Assembly: GCA_002254285.1 (NCBI GenBank)
Contig: NIUZ01000136.1
Coordinates: 1-6,502, forward strand
Direction of reading: 5' to 3'
Source: Bacteroidetes bacterium 4572_112
GTDB lineage: Bacteria > Bacteroidota > Bacteroidia > Bacteroidales > UBA1556
DNA length: 6,502 nucleotides
Each line of letters begins with the position of its first letter. Positions within the stretch are counted from its first letter, which is position 1. A program made the position numbers and the translations under genes. A model generated the notes under the pieces. The model did no database searches. It was given only the letters and a program-made list of their open reading frames with translations, and was not told the DNA's origin. Positions 6,412 through 6,502 of the stretch are shown one piece after another.

Positions 6412-6479
6412 ATGGAAGTGTTGTGTTTTCGTCATAAACCTCTAGTTTATGAGATATTCAAAATTCTCGTAGAGGTTAG
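6385..6479. repeat. REP-like paired repeat unit, right of the RAYT gene
   Basis: The inverted copy is at 6385-6402 (minus strand AATTATCGTAGGTGTTAG) and the direct copy at 6462-6479 (AATTCTCGTAGAGGTTAG). They agree at 15 of 18 positions and are 59 bases apart. Both contain GTAG. Between them is a perfect 8-bp hairpin TCATAAAC/GTTTATGA with loop CTCTA at 6432-6452, 9 bases before the direct copy. The order and spacing match the left unit, although most of the spacer sequence has diverged. Such paired inverted REPs are called BIMEs in enterobacteria. Confidence 0.65.
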
Positions 6480-6497
6480 TTTCAACGCTACGCAGAA
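6464..6497 (+). repeat. Bulged hairpin containing the right-most GTAG repeat
   Basis: TTCTCGTAG (6464-6472) pairs with CTACGcAGAA (6488-6497) over 9 base pairs with one bulged C. The loop is 15 bases and contains a further GTT/AAC match. A GTAG next to an imperfect stem with a bulge is the usual look of RAYT substrates. It reaches almost to the window edge, so the array may continue to the right. Confidence 0.5.
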
Positions 6498-6502
6498 CTA
6501 CC

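Noticed and set aside
5647..6479. RAYT plus flanking repeats as a classical insertion sequence with terminal inverted repeats
   Set aside because: The repeats occur as inverted pairs on each side rather than one at each end, there is no target-site duplication, and the enzyme belongs to a family that does not use terminal inverted repeats.

Overview
The window looks like chromosome of a member of the Bacteroidota, probably a marine Bacteroidales/Marinilabiliales-type or related lineage. The DNA is AT-rich and Shine-Dalgarno sites are weak or absent. Upstream of several genes there are matches to the Bacteroidota -7 promoter element TAnnTTTG. The gene families also fit: a periplasmic-TPR HisKA_2 kinase paired with a LytTR regulator, a Bacteroidota-type coiled-coil envelope protein, and a REP-associated tyrosine transposase (RAYT). 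The genus cannot be named from this sequence.

Layout. Positions 1-425 (minus) hold a piece of a coiled-coil protein gene that runs off the left edge. It has a promoter-like element in front but no usable start codon at its 5' end, so it is probably a 5'-truncated or frameshifted copy. Positions 708-1943 (plus) encode an unrecognised exported protein with two related SH3/Tudor-like modules at its C-terminus. The 186-base gap after it (1944-2129) lies between convergent genes. It holds a striking three-tier nested inverted repeat and a probable intrinsic terminator. Positions 2130-4623 (minus) are a two-gene operon: a TPR sensor histidine kinase that starts at TTG, followed 7 bases later by its LytTR response regulator. 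A full Bacteroidota promoter (TTTG, 21 bases, TATATTTG) lies in front. The two proteins would form one phosphorelay from the periplasm to transcription, with unknown stimulus and targets.

Positions 4850-5650 (plus) encode a complete alpha/beta hydrolase, divergent from the kinase operon. Positions 5776-6363 (plus) encode a RAYT. It is flanked on both sides by similarly built units of about 95-98 bases. Each unit has an inverted copy and a direct copy of an 18-base GTAG-containing repeat, with a small central hairpin between them. This resembles the REP/BIME arrangement known around RAYT genes in other bacteria.

The most interesting items are the RAYT with its two matching repeat units, the nested palindrome with alternative pairing partners at 1982-2124, and the broken coiled-coil gene behind an apparently intact promoter. 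No tRNA, rRNA, CRISPR array or phage module was seen.
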